From the NCBI GenBank assembly GCA_036877525.1, contig JAZGTH010000059.1:4154001-4218000 (forward strand): a DNA stretch of 64,000 nt. The letters are read 5' to 3'. The stretch comes from Chromobotia macracanthus. Its lineage: Eukaryota > Chordata > Actinopteri > Cypriniformes > Botiidae. This document shows, one piece after another, positions 1 through 11,400 of the stretch. The translations under genes were made by a program, and so were the position numbers. The stretch's first letter is position 1. Every line of letters begins with the position of its first letter. The notes beneath the pieces were generated by a model. It did not search any database. It had not been told where the DNA came from and saw only the letters and a program-made list of their open reading frames with translations.

Positions 1-33
1 TATTGTAATTGCTTGTCGCTTACTGTGTTCCAG

Positions 34-124
34 TTTTCTAGAGGAAATGAATGTGTCATCAACAGATGCCAAGCTTGAGTTTACAATGGAGTACTTTTGT
101 GTGCTGGCGTGTAAACCTCAGTAA
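34..124 (+). CDS. Last exon of a class I SAM-dependent methyltransferase (partial, upstream tandem paralogue)
   Basis: This is the terminal coding exon of a gene that starts left of the window. A pyrimidine-rich acceptor ending in cag lies at 31-33. The exon then reads one base of a split codon, 29 codons and a TAA at 122-124. The end of the peptide, EYFCVLACKPQ, lines up with the end of the complete gene downstream (KYFYVLGCKPAEG), and both terminal exons start in the same phase (one base of a split codon). This marks the two as tandem paralogues. The C-terminal strand and 'CKP' ending are typical of the small fish family of putative methyltransferases with a Methyltransf_11-type fold. The SAM-binding part is outside the window, so activity and substrate cannot be judged. 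AATAAA at 444-449 may end its transcript. Confidence 0.8.
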
Positions 125-443
125 CACATGCCTTTGAGTCACATGACCCACCTTTTCTCAGACCTTCAGTACTGTCACCTTCGGTCGTATAGCTTTCACA
201 GCTAATTATTGTTCCTGTAAGAAGTTTTCTCATAGATTGTTTTGTTAATGAAGTTGTTAACAAATCTTCGTATTACACATATGACAAATAAGCTATTTTT
301 AAATAATTTAAAGATTTGTGAAAATGTAAATCAGTACATTAAATTGCTTAATGTTAATCTTAATGTTAATACATTGTAATGTTAATTGCTTTTATTAATG
401 TAACATTCTCTCAAAAGCATGCACACATTGATCTAATTTTGTA

Positions 444-449
444 AATAAA
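444..449 (+). terminator. AATAAA poly(A) signal candidate of the upstream methyltransferase
   Basis: First AATAAA on the + strand after the stop codon at 124, giving a 3' UTR of about 330 bases. A hexamer alone is weak evidence in AT-rich DNA. Confidence 0.4.
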
Positions 450-1124
450 TCAATGCTGGTGTATTTTTGCAGTACATTAAATATTGCCTAGATCCCACAG
501 AAATGTTTAATGTGTTTAGGTTTTGTAAATCTTAATATCAGTGCTGTACATTTACACAAGGCTTCCTTCACTCTAAAAGCCTGCCCTTCATTAGCAATAT
601 CAACATGATATTCATGCCCAGCAGAGTACAGTGTTTAAATACATAAATTGTTTGATCATGATTACTCAAATGTACTTTCTACCAAGAGGGCCTTATAGCT
701 CTTTAACTTCAACAACTAAAGATATTTTGTTTGACTGTGTCAATATTAAGTCAATATAAATTCAAGACATTGTGCATGCTTAAATGTCACTGGGTATGTG
801 ATGTTAAATTTGATCCTCCCTGCATGATGTCCAGTTAGCCTAAAAACCTTTGACTCCTTTCTGCCTGTTGCCTAGGAGATGTTTATTGGCCCTGAAAAGC
901 ATTTCAGTCCTAAACTACAGAGTGAATGAGAGAAAACTCTTGTATGTGAGCCCAAAGTCCTCATTAGCACCCTAAGCACATTACAGCTGACCCACAATGA
1001 TGTACTGAACAGTCTTGGGCTATTGGCTGGATTGACAATAGACAAAACAGGGCAGAATGACATACGAAGCAAAGCAATGAAGTTGAGCATGATGGTGCCA
1101 CGATCGACTGGCAGAGGTGAGGAA

Positions 1125-1201
1125 TGACGTCACCAAGTGTGAGGATTGACAGAAGAAGCGGCCAATGCACGTATTTGTGACGGTAAACATCAGACAGGAA
1201 G
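1125..1201 (+). promoter_or_regulatory. Candidate promoter of the complete methyltransferase gene: CRE and CCAAT box
   Basis: A full palindromic CRE (TGACGTCA) lies at 1125-1132 and a CCAAT box in the NF-Y-like context GGCCAAT at 1160-1166, 120-200 bases before the start codon at 1322. CpG is more frequent here than in the flanks. I see no convincing TATA box. Use of these sites is inferred. Confidence 0.4.
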
Positions 1202-1321
1202 AAAAACAGACAGCAATACGACAAATGTATCGTGCATGTGTCCAAAGTCCATGTACTGATCATCTCCACACAAGCTGCAATGCCGGTTCAGATCTCTTTG
1301 TGACCGGAGAAGCTCGTCCAC

Positions 1322-3635
1322 ATGGCTGTGCGTTTATTTGAGGGTAAAGAACACGCGTCTTCCTACTGCAAGTACCGGATATCTCCTTCTGAGGAGCTCA
1401 TCGCCAAGGTTTTGCAGTTCCTTGGGAGAAATGTAAGGGTTTTTTATATTTTAAGGGCTGTTTGTTAGGCATAGGCGATTTTTGTCTATTTTTGTCACTT
1501 TAATTTAGTTTGGATAAACATATTTTGGCGTTTTCATTCAGAAACATTCACCCTATGACCTGGCGGTGGATGCTGGATGCGGCTCAGGGCAGGGGACGCT
1601 GCTGCTGGCACCTCATTTTGCTCAGGTGGTGGGGACAGACATTAGTCCTGCTCAGCTGGAGATGGCAGTGATGCATGTCAGCTGCTCAAATATCTCTTTC
1701 AGGTAAGCAAACCTGGTTTTGCTTGCTTTCCTGGAATTAAATAACGTCTCATATCTCTGTTTGCTTTTCTATTAGTTTGAAAGATTAGCACTTATTGCTG
1801 TGCCACTTATTGTAGCTTTCAAACCATTGCAGACACATTTAGCAGCAGCTGAAGTGGAAACAGTATTCCCACGGAGAGGACCTCTTCCCCTTGCGTATCA
1901 ACAGGGTCATAGCTAGGGATTTTGTGTCAACAGACATTGTTTCTCTGGGTCCCTTACATCAGTACTTTAATGCAGCTGTTTGCATTTGATTCCTTTACAA
2001 TTAGGGGGCCCTTGATTTGTTTCACTCCCAGATCTTTCCATACTTTTCATTAACACAAAAGCAAGTTACAAAGAAACCGGGAAGGTCCCTTTTTTCTTAT
2101 TCCATAGACCGCTGTAATCACAACACACTAACAGACTAGTTTCACAGCTGTTTTCTCTACTCTTTTTAGGGGAAGTCTGCCAGAATGGATTGAAACAGTA
2201 ATCTGTTTTTGATGAAGCTGAGTACAAAGATACTACTTAGTAGTTGAAAACAAGTTTTTTGTTTGTTCAAAAGCTTCATACAGTATATAGATGCATCTCA
2301 AACCAAGAATATGCCCAGGTCAAATTTAACTACAAAGTTACATAAAAAAATGTGTCAAGACTTTATATTCATTTTATTCAGTCATTTAGGTAAAGAGAGT
2401 TCATTGGTCATGAATAATGTCACAATATAAAACATCTTAATAGTTCTATATGTTTCTTGTTAATTTACTCTGAAACACAAAGGGAATGTCCAGCTGAGGA
2501 GCTGCCTTTTGAAGATGGGTCTGTAGATCTTGTGACAGCCATGTCTGCATTCCATTGGTTTGACCGTTCACGGTTTCTTCAGGAAGCTCACAGAGTGCTG
2601 AAGCCTCATGGCTGCCTCGCACTGCTCAACTACACTATGGACATGGAGCTCAGCTATGGAGACTGTTCAGATGCTTTAAACCAAATCTGCAAAGAGGTGG
2701 GAAATGACTTTGTCGAAATTGTATGCACCATAAGAACCACCAAAAGCAATACACTTTATTTTCACTCTAAGATTCGTCTCCACATGCTATGTTTATATTT
2801 TCATGTGGCCCATTGCAGTTTTATTCTGCCCTGCTCCCTTACCGGAACCCTCACCTGGGTCCCAGTTCTCTTGATATGTACAATCAAACCTACAGCTCTC
2901 TCCAGTATCCAGTCAAAGAATGGTAAGAAAACTGATAAATGTGCAGGCATTTGTATTTTTATAGCAGAATGTATTAGATTATAAGTCATTGAGAAAGTCT
3001 TGAGAAAATTTCTTGAGAAATTTGGTTGAACTTAAAAAAGGATCAGTGCATTTAGTTAAAAATTATTGTATATAGTACATACAAAACTTATCATTGTCCT
3101 ATCCATGTGAGCTTTCTTTACTAATTAAAGCTGGACCTTTGATTTTTCTGGTAGTTTGATAACTAGCTATTAGAAAATATAAACTTTAACAGTAGTTACA
3201 GAGTAGACAGTCTAATGTGCAATTTTCAATCTTTGGTTCAAAATTATTTTGGAGACTGGGGAGATTTTTTTTTTTTTAATTTACTGTGTGTCTCAAGGCA
3301 GGAGACGTTTTGGGTGAGGAAACCTATCTCTGTGTCTGGCTACATTGGAATGGTGGAGTCTTTCTCCAATTTCCAGGCTCTCTTAAATAAAGATCCAGAA
3401 GAGGCCAGACAGCTCTCACAGGACATCACACAGAGGTATTAGACTGTTCTCTACAGCTGCTAATGTAAAGTCAGTGTCATTATATTCCTGTTTGTGTATC
3501 ACTGTCTCTCTTTTCTTCTCTCCCTTCATTCCCTAAAGACTGTTGTGCGCAATGGGTGTGACATCATCGGAGACGGAGGTTGTCATAGGAGTTAAATACT
3601 TCTATGTGCTGGGCTGTAAACCTGCAGAGGGCTAA
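1322..3635 (+). CDS. Class I SAM-dependent methyltransferase, complete six-exon gene (274 aa)
   Basis: Exons, each bounded by GT/AG and with matching phases: 1322-1432, 1542-1702, 2483-2696, 2819-2922, 3298-3435 and 3539-3635. They total 825 bases with the TAA at 3633. The start is the first ATG in a CpG-enriched region and opens with MAVRLFEGKEHASSYCKYR, the usual N-terminus of this fish family. Exon 2 carries SAM-binding motif I (VDAGCGSGQGT) and the acidic end of the second strand (VGTDIS). Exon 3 carries CPAEELPFEDGSVDLVTAMS and the post-motif segment FHWFDRSRFLQEAHRVLKP, typical of Methyltransf_11-type enzymes. The C-terminus KYFYVLGCKP closes the fold. It is probably a soluble cytosolic enzyme; the methyl acceptor is unknown and I know of none for close relatives. 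Exon 5 uses the acceptor at 3296-3297, which restores the Trp codon; the AG four bases downstream would break frame. All motif residues are intact. Confidence 0.9.
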
Positions 3636-4019
3636 TTGTTTTTTGTCTACATTTCTGCATTCGTGAACTGATATTGAAACTAAATATTAAGTATTTGTTT
3701 CATAGAAATTATTTCTGATTTCATGTAAATGTTTTTGTTTACTACCGTATATCCACACCATTAACAAAATCAGGTAATAGCTAAGAAAAGCAAACATGTT
3801 GTAAAACATACTGGACATTACTGACATCCTATTCCTTAAATGACTTAATTGCATACCGCAGTCACAAATCACTTTTTTAATGTTTTTATTCAAAACTGAT
3901 ATTTTGTGTTTGAGAGAATGAACTAACCTCAATATTAGTTTAAAAAATAGTGTGATAATTAAAAACAAAATACTATTTAATGGATGTCTTGTCAGATGAC
4001 AGCAACATCAACAAATAAA
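3636..4019 (+). other. Probable 3' UTR of the methyltransferase, with AATAAA at 4014-4019
   Basis: AT-rich sequence after the stop codon with no open frame of interest. The AATAAA hexamer at 4014-4019 lies about 380 bases past the stop and is the most plausible end of the transcript. Confidence 0.4.
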
Positions 4020-4160
4020 TGTACTTTTTAAAAACGTGTATTATAAAAGAGGTTATTAAAGGTATTAAGGTATTAAAGTTACTGTATGAATTGCATGTTG
4101 TAATTTATATTGCATTGAGCGTCACGTCCCAAAAAAATACAAATTTATTTTAAAGCTCAT

Positions 4161-4176
4161 CCACCAGGGGGCAGTG
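4161..4176 (+). promoter_or_regulatory. CTCF core motif
   Basis: CCACCAGGGGGCAGTG fits every position of the CTCF core consensus CCASYAGRKGGCRS, with the motif pointing along the + strand. It lies just outside the 3' end of the methyltransferase gene. Binding is inferred from the motif only. Confidence 0.45.
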
Positions 4177-4653
4177 TTGACTTGGGCATGCAGCAACCCT
4201 ATGAGAACTATTTCTGCCAAACATAGTCCATGTGTACCGCTGCCTGAGAAGCCACATTCGAGCAATTCCACGGTACAATGATTAAACACAGGCTCAATAG
4301 ACAGCCTGAAAACACACAGAGAGACAAGGAAATTGAAAGTGACATTTCTGTGTAAACTTGAAAATGTTTACAGTTTGCCACACATTTTGAAACAATCTAA
4401 ATGTTTTCCTTAACCATTTGTGTGTCTGAACCATTTAGATGGAGAGGTTTGTTTATCAACCCTAAGTTCAAACACAATTACTCAAAAAAATCATTTTACT
4501 AAGGTATTTGTCTACACACTTTGAGATATGATACAGTATTTTTTTTCTCTTGATTTACACGCTTGTATTTGACAGACTTCATCATAATGTTCTATTGGAG
4601 ACAGAAACTGAAGTGAAAGTTAGTGGTTTGTCATTGGGTGTCTTTGTGCCAGT

Positions 4654-4816
4654 TGTGAGGATTCACAAACGGCCAAAGAGTGAATGCAGAGAATGAATGA
4701 CAGGAAGTGTGTGTTCATAACTCTTACCTAGAAAGTAATGCACAAACCCCCTATCAAATGACAGCACATGATACAGTGAATGTAAGAGAATATAGTGCCA
4801 ATGCACATATGTGACG
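4654..4816 (+). repeat. Echo of the methyltransferase promoter (possible decayed tandem copy)
   Basis: Two blocks resemble 1138-1201. The first is TGTGAGGATT (4654), then CGGCCAA, then GACAGGAAG at 4699-4707; the same order occurs at 1138, 1159 and 1193. The second, GCCAATGCAC at 4797 followed by TATGTGACG, matches the CCAAT block at 1161 followed by TATTTGTGACG. No coding exon like that of the gene follows. I infer a third, mostly lost unit of the cluster; chance similarity is possible. Confidence 0.3.
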
Positions 4817-6987
4817 CAGATGGCAGGTGACACTACACAATCATGTAGACGAATTGACACTTCTTGGTATTTATTACATTTATAATTTCAATGGCTGAAC
4901 TGTTATGTTCAATGGCTGAACTGAAACTCTGCATGCAGAATTCAGTAGCAATGAATCCGTTAATAAACGTTATACATTGTGAGAATAAACATTAAGATTC
5001 ACACTGTTGTAAGAGTATAGCTGTAAGACTTAAACATTACACATTGTGTTAATATGAGATTAGTGTGATAAAATCGCTCACTAATCTTGTCTGTGCAAAG
5101 TTATATCCAGTTTTCCACCTCCTGTTATGTTGATGGTAAACAACAGTAGTAAACCCAGTATACATATTTAGTTTACATAGAAGAAAATCTAACCACAGTC
5201 CAAATTCTGATATAATTTAAGTAACTTTACAACCCAAATAAAATGTTTGAACAGAATTAATGTGCTTTTACAAAAAACAAGCCTTTAACAGCTCTAGAGT
5301 GCCTTGCCGCATAGACATCTATTATAAACGTGTTGCTGTAAACAAGACTTCTGTTTGTTGTAATACACTGAGGGACAAGTCCATTTTTTCTGTGGTTTTT
5401 GACAGAGTGTCACAGATTCTGTTGATAAAGCTAAACTACACCTGGAATGTGACTAAAAATCTCTGTATCTGTGGAAGGGTGGTTTTCTGTTGGCCAGATC
5501 TTACATAAGAAAACACAACATGTAGCAGAATTCTCAAATTCTGCCTTCACTTGAATCTATGAGTAATGAATACTACAATTTTCAGTAAAGCATGCTCAGC
5601 AGCCGGCCAAAGCCTCTGAAAATTTTATGAAATTGGACACTTCTTACATATTGTGTTGCTCACCTCCACCTCTTTTTGTCTGTGTTTTGACATTGAAGTG
5701 TCACAGTACAGTTACCACACGGAGTGACCCATCACACGCCACATTTTAATCCACTGTGAAATATTTTCATCCCTGCTGAGCCGATGAGGCAGAGCTGTTG
5801 AGAGGCGGCTGTGTTGAATCATCTGCCACTTTCACATGTACGGGACACAGACTTTTGCTCCTGATCTCAAAGAATAAATATAAGCCCAGTTTTTTCATGT
5901 TAGTGTTTTATATTGTGTTTATTAATGACACCTTTTACCCAGCATAAGCATGTCCTCAATGTGACAAAAAAACATAAGTGCACTTACAGTGTAGAGATTA
6001 GAAAGGATAGAAAATGCTCTCTTTAAACAAAGGCAATGATGTGGCTCAGTTTGCTTTATTTGAAAATGGCTTTATGGTATAAAAAAGCTTGTCTGGCTTG
6101 CGTTCCTGACTGCCTCACAAAAACCTAATATTAAGATCATAGTTCAATTCGCAAAGCTCCTTTGTAATAAAGACACTGTGTGTTTTTCAGTATGTTTGGA
6201 CTAAATATAATCAATCAGTTTGTCCAGTTTCTGGCCCATTTTCAGAATAGGGGACCTTTCTAGAACATGTACTGTAAAACTCTACACGGCTGTGTTGTTT
6301 TTAAAGGAATCTAGTTTGCATTCATTTGCAGAAGACAATGCTCCAGAGCTCAGATAATTAACCCCTCAAGACACGGGACACAATTACCTTCATCCGTTAC
6401 AACAAAAGCACAAAATTATGCTTCCTTTTAAAATACATTTTTCTGCTCTCCCCAGGTGTTTGCCTTTTGAGGGACAGGTTCTCCTCAATATACAATCTCC
6501 TCCCTGCATATTCTTCTCAAATGTGTTTATTCATGAACAGGGTCTGAGATATCTTAGGCAGCGCCTAAAGAGATAAAAAATATATTACTTGAAAGGAAAA
6601 ATGATTAATCAGTATAATTTATGCTGCTTGCTTTTCCTCTGTTCTTCTGAGACACAACATAATTAGTATAAGTGGATAACATTGAGCTGGCCACTGATCT
6701 TTGACCTGATGAATCATCTAATCTATGCAATCAAACACGACACTTTATTCACAATCATTCTACATCCTTTTAAAAACAGATAAGCATCCAGTTTTACTTC
6801 ATCTTTCTGTGCATAACCTCTATTAGATAAACAGACAAATCCATCACATTATTCATCTACTGATATATGGCGAGATCATTAGTGAATATCAGTCATGTTG
6901 TGGTTGTTGTGCAGTTCATTTATTACTTACCACTCTCTATAATATAGAGATACATCCATATATATCTCTCCATATATCTATCGTATA

Positions 6988-7006
6988 TGTGTGTGTGTGT
7001 GTGTGT
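6988..7006. repeat. (TG)n microsatellite
   Basis: About nine uninterrupted TG units following a TATATC-rich stretch. Confidence 0.9.
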
Positions 7007-7440
7007 ATTCTCTGTGCCCATTTCTATCTAAATTGTGATAATTTATCCAAAGGGGCGATATGCAAATTTCATAACACAGTGTGTGTCTACTTATCTATTT
7101 GTGAAACAGTGTAATTTCTTTCATTGTATAGGATGTGTGTTAATGTCAGGTAGCAAGACCTCATGTTCATGTATTGTGACAGGGTGTGAAATGAGCACAC
7201 ACTCATGAGTCCCTCGTAGCTGCTCCACAGCTGGGGTAGTTTTAACCTCAGGCTCTAGTTACTACTAGCTTTCTGTGTACAATTTATTTTGTTTGCACTC
7301 TACCTCTCACTAGCAATTCATCACACAGAAAGGCAGAAAACATGCTGGAACATGCTACCTCCATCCAACACCATCACAGCAGAAAAAAGTGCAGTATTAC
7401 AGAGCACTGTAATATTTATGTGGTACCATTCAATTATAGG

Positions 7441-7655
7441 AGACGGAAGCATGTATTAATAGCGGAACGATAGTTTTGTGTCTGCGTTTACAGTCGGACT
7501 GAATTAAAGAGCGGACGCATTAGTGACGTCAATCTGTAGTTTATCTGTAGTTTATAAGATTTGAAGAAAACGCTCATTATTTACAGCTTGTCATCGAAAC
7601 TGCAGGCTACCAGACCCGTCTACACCATAACATCATGTGTTTATTATAGGTAAGT
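7441..7655 (+). promoter_or_regulatory. CpG-enriched promoter-like block ending in a consensus splice donor
   Basis: I count about eleven CpGs in roughly 185 bases, against very few in the preceding 400 bases. A palindromic CRE (TGACGTCA) lies at 7524-7531, followed by a direct repeat of CTGTAGTTTAT. About 120 bases later ATAG|GTAAGT at 7646-7655 forms a near-perfect donor. This looks like a transcription start with a first exon of roughly 100 bases ending at 7649. The only late ATG is closed after three codons, so the exon would be non-coding. No downstream exon can be joined with confidence. Confidence 0.4.
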
Positions 7656-7902
7656 TCGCTATAAACAGCTACAAAAAGCTTTTACTATTGTGTTGTTACC
7701 AGAAGCCTGAACTTTTTGCAGGTCATGTTTATAATACACTTCTTTCTACTCGTCTTCAGCAGCTTAATGGCAAAGATGTTGTGCTGTATTTGGTTTGTGC
7801 CAAATAGTGTTGTGTTGTCAGAAAAGAGCTTTAATCATCAGACCCAATTTCCTTACAAGAGGTTTACATTGTGTTACATGGCTAGGAGCAAACACCAAGT
7901 AC

Positions 7903-8400
7903 TTAAAGGCAGGGTAGGCAATCTTTGCCCAAAAGTTTTGTTTTGCTGGTTGAAAGGCTCTTTATAAACCGATAGCAATCAAAGTACAAAGCACAAAGTG
8001 GTCTAAATATATTAATATAAATATATATTTTCTGTGGAAGACACAAAGCACAAAGTAAAGTGGTCTACATATATTAATATAAATATATATTTTCTGTGGA
8101 AGACACAAAGCACAAAGTAAAGTGGTCTAAATATATTAATATAAATATATATTTTCTGTGGAAGACGCAGGACCATAAAATGTTGGTCCAGCTATTGCAT
8201 TTGGGCCACATCTAATGATTGGATGTCTTACTTGCCTATCATTAGTATGTATTTGCATACCTCTGTGCACTGTTGGAGGAGGCGTGGCTTTGGAGAGCGC
8301 TCTGAACATAGGAGGTTACGCAAGCCTCCCTGAATTGACCGCCATACCTTTAATATTGCTTGAAATGAAATCTGGAGCAGTTCATTTATGTTACATACAG
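7903..8400 (+). repeat. Unclassified dispersed repeat, copy 1 (+ orientation)
   Basis: It is the same family as 29060-29400 read in reverse. Shared blocks in the same order include GCAGGGTAGG, GCTGGTTGAAAG, GATAGCA, AAGTGGTCTAAATA, GCAGGACCA and GAGGCGTGGCTTTGGA. The ATG frame at 8215 (MIGCLTCLS) matches one in the other copy (MIGCPTCLS), which reflects the shared DNA rather than a gene. This copy carries an internal 62-base tandem amplification. Confidence 0.7.
7985..8166 (+). repeat. 62-bp tandem repeat, about three units
   Basis: The block running from ACAAAGCACAAAG through TATATATTTTCTGTGGAAG recurs with TCTGTGG at 8031, 8093 and 8155, a 62-base period. The last two units are nearly identical; the first lacks four bases. 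It lies inside the dispersed repeat copy, whose partner at 29 kb has only one unit. Confidence 0.9.
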
Positions 8401-8439
8401 TTACTGAAACGGTCTAGAAAAATGGTTTTTAAACTTTGA

Positions 8440-11400
8440 AACAGCAAGAACCCCCACATATGATTAGAGCAACATTTTCTAAAACTATATTACTATAATT
8501 TTAATTTATATTGGGATAGTCACCAAAATACATTACATCATTTATTGATAATGGCAATATCCATGTGCTATCGAAACTGCCTTTTTTCTTTGACTATAAT
8601 TATTAATTTCTCTGAGATTATAATGACAAAAAGCATCGTCTAAAATTATTGTGCCTCTAACTATACTTGAATAGCTCTAATTTTGTTTGCTTATGTATAC
8701 CATTTCTATATTGTTTTTGTATTTTTTATAACCTAATGACTGCTGGCAGATGAGACAGAAGCTCTGCTATGAGATAATTGTGAACTAATAACAGACGCCG
8801 AATTCTCACACCAAATGCTACACAAACCCCGCATTGTGCGCTTGTCAAACTAATCCAGCAACACTTTGGCTTTTTTGTCTTCTTTGCAAGTGAACGTCTA
8901 TGAACTTTTTTTGTTTTAGAAGTGTGTTGGATTTTCTGTGTGCTAGTGAGTGCATGAACTTTTTTGTGGCAACAAACTGAGTGAGAGCTGATGCAGCTTT
9001 TGTTATGAGTTACTCGCCTTTGTACGTTGACCTCATTTTACTTCAGCCTGTCTAGTAGAGTTCAGTCAGTGTCACCCATTTTCCAGTAAGTGACCAAATA
9101 ATGCAGTTTGCATAGGGATGCTTGTCTTCCATTGTTAGTTTTCATTAACCAGGTTAGTTACCCACAAATGTAGTCTGTTGTTATTTGTTAATCTTTGTGT
9201 CGTTCCAAATCCTTATGGCTTTCTTTTAACAGTGAAACACAAGAGGAGAAACTTTAAATGCTGATGTTGCTCTTTCTTTATACAATAAAAACATTCTAAC
9301 ATCTTTTATGTTGCATGGATGAAAATCATACAGGTTTGGAACAACATGAAGGTAAATGAAGACAGAACTATCTCTTTTAGCTTGGCAGACTCACTGCTGT
9401 AATAGAGTGTCATTCTAAATTCTCAAAAATTAAACAAAGCATTGAATTGAAGCATTGAAGCTTTGTTCAGCTATTGATGTAATAACTGTTATGTTTTTGT
9501 ACTTTGTTAGGTCCCTGGAGTAGCTTTAATTTTATCACATTATACAACAACATTTTGAGTATTTTCCAGTGGGGGCTGGGCAGTGCTTTAACCATGCTTG
9601 TTTTGAAATAGAACCACTCATAAAAAGACCTTGTGATACTTTCAGTGTTTGTTTAACATGTTTGCAAGCTGTATTTTATCCCCACATCTTGAGGTAATTT
9701 TATTTTGCTGCAAAACACATCAATTACCTGCTATTATTAACCTGATGTACTGTAAGATTGTTCCACTTCACTAACTATGCAAAGATTTCTGTCTAGCATA
9801 ACTGCAGGTGTTGTTGGGGTTGACATGAGATGACCAGAAAGTTGTTTGCGCTCTCTGTGCTGACCCTGTCCCATCAGCTGAGGATGGATAATGCTTTCAG
9901 ACATGAACATCTCCAAGGATGTCAGACTCCCCTCACTGGGCCCTCATGAGGGACCGAGTGCTAGCAGGTCTTAAAATATTATATTTTTTCAATCTTCCTT
10001 TTCTCTGGTGACACTTTTTTGTTGATTCAACTAGTTTGCTCTAGATTTTTCTCCTCAAAAGTCTTTTATCCCATGTGATACGTTTCCATATGGCTGGTGT
10101 CAGCAGTTTCACCATCACATCTGCAGCCAAAAATCCCTTCACTTCAATAAACATCACTGCAGGAGCTAACGCTTTCATAGTAAAAGCTCAGATCGCACTT
10201 TGTGCTGGCCGACGTATCTTTTTTTTTCCTAACCGATCACTTTTTAGGGCTCCCTCGCTGTGTGTCAGGAAGTTCACAAGAGTGAGCAGTTAAAAACCTA
10301 AATCTTTTAAAACCTAAAGGATGTAGTAAAGTTTCTCAGCGGGGGAAAAAACTGGGTGACTGTTGAATGGATTATTGAATGGGCTTTGCTTGCAATCAGC
10401 TGATACTTCTTCTATAGTGGATTTAAGAGTTCTCCTCTCATAATGACTCCTCATAACAGTTCTATAATGACTGTGCTGCATGATACTTGCTCTGTACATT
10501 TTCAGCTGTCATCTTGTCCCAGTGTCTCTTGTTTCATGATTCTGGACCATTAAGAGGTATGGGTGAGGTGGTAGAGAGAGAGCTTTAGGAAAGAAATTGG
10601 TGATTCAAATGTAATTCTCCTTGATTTTATAAAAATAAAACTTGGTCTAATATTCAATAAGGGCATACATCTTATGGTGATCAAATGTTATAATTCTCAC
10701 CTTTATAAAAAGATGATTGATTGAAACAAAACAGCATCTTTTTTTTATTTTATTTGTGACTTTGTGACATCACAAAGATGAATCCATTAGCACCACCCAC
10801 ATCAACAAAACTATGATGTTCTACCACCAAACCCATCCATGAAGTTACTGTGAAGCAGTTATATGGAATTTATTTAAAGACTAACAGAGTTTGTGTAATA
10901 ATAAATGGAATTATTACACAAGCAAGAGTACAGTACAATATATTTTTTTAAACTCTAAATAGAGTTTGTGTAATGCACTACAAAGCCTCATTTTGTAAGT
11001 GCTGAGATGCCATTATCATGTTCTTCTTAGATTTATTTTAGAATTGATTAAAATTGTTATTAACAAACCATAGACAAAAGAGGCTTTTTGTACATGTAGA
11101 TAATATATGATATACCACTGGCTGTCTTTCATATCTCATTCCCAGCTCACATCTGCTCTGATCACAGCTTTCTTCCCATCATGATATCATCTGGTGCTGC
11201 TGCTGCTGCGTCTTTGAGAGCATGTCTTTAGAAATGTACAGCTATTGCCTTATTGCCTGTTCCAGGTTTTTATATAACTTCTAATAAACTTTCTCTCTAT
11301 TTTTTAAGCCTTTAGATCTGGTTTCAGATTAAAAAAAAAGATTTGAAACGAAAAATAACTATTCAAAATGTAAACAACTTTATTCAGGAAACTGTAAATC

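Larger units (their letters stand above)
125..1321. other. Intergenic: 3' UTR of upstream paralogue, then promoter and 5' UTR of next gene
   Basis: The left part is AT-rich and probably 3' UTR up to the AATAAA at 444-449. Between about 450 and 1080 I see nothing gene-like. From about 1085 to 1320 CpG becomes more frequent, consistent with the promoter and 5' UTR of the gene starting at 1322. Open frames on the - strand here overlap this promoter and have no family resemblance. Confidence 0.55.
4177..7440. other. Intergenic, no gene recognised
   Basis: AT-rich with scattered stops in all frames. It contains the promoter-like echo at 4654-4816 and the GT microsatellite at 6988. Short open frames near 4663-4860 (- strand) and 5260-5508 (+ strand) show no family features or plausible splice context. 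Confidence 0.6.
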
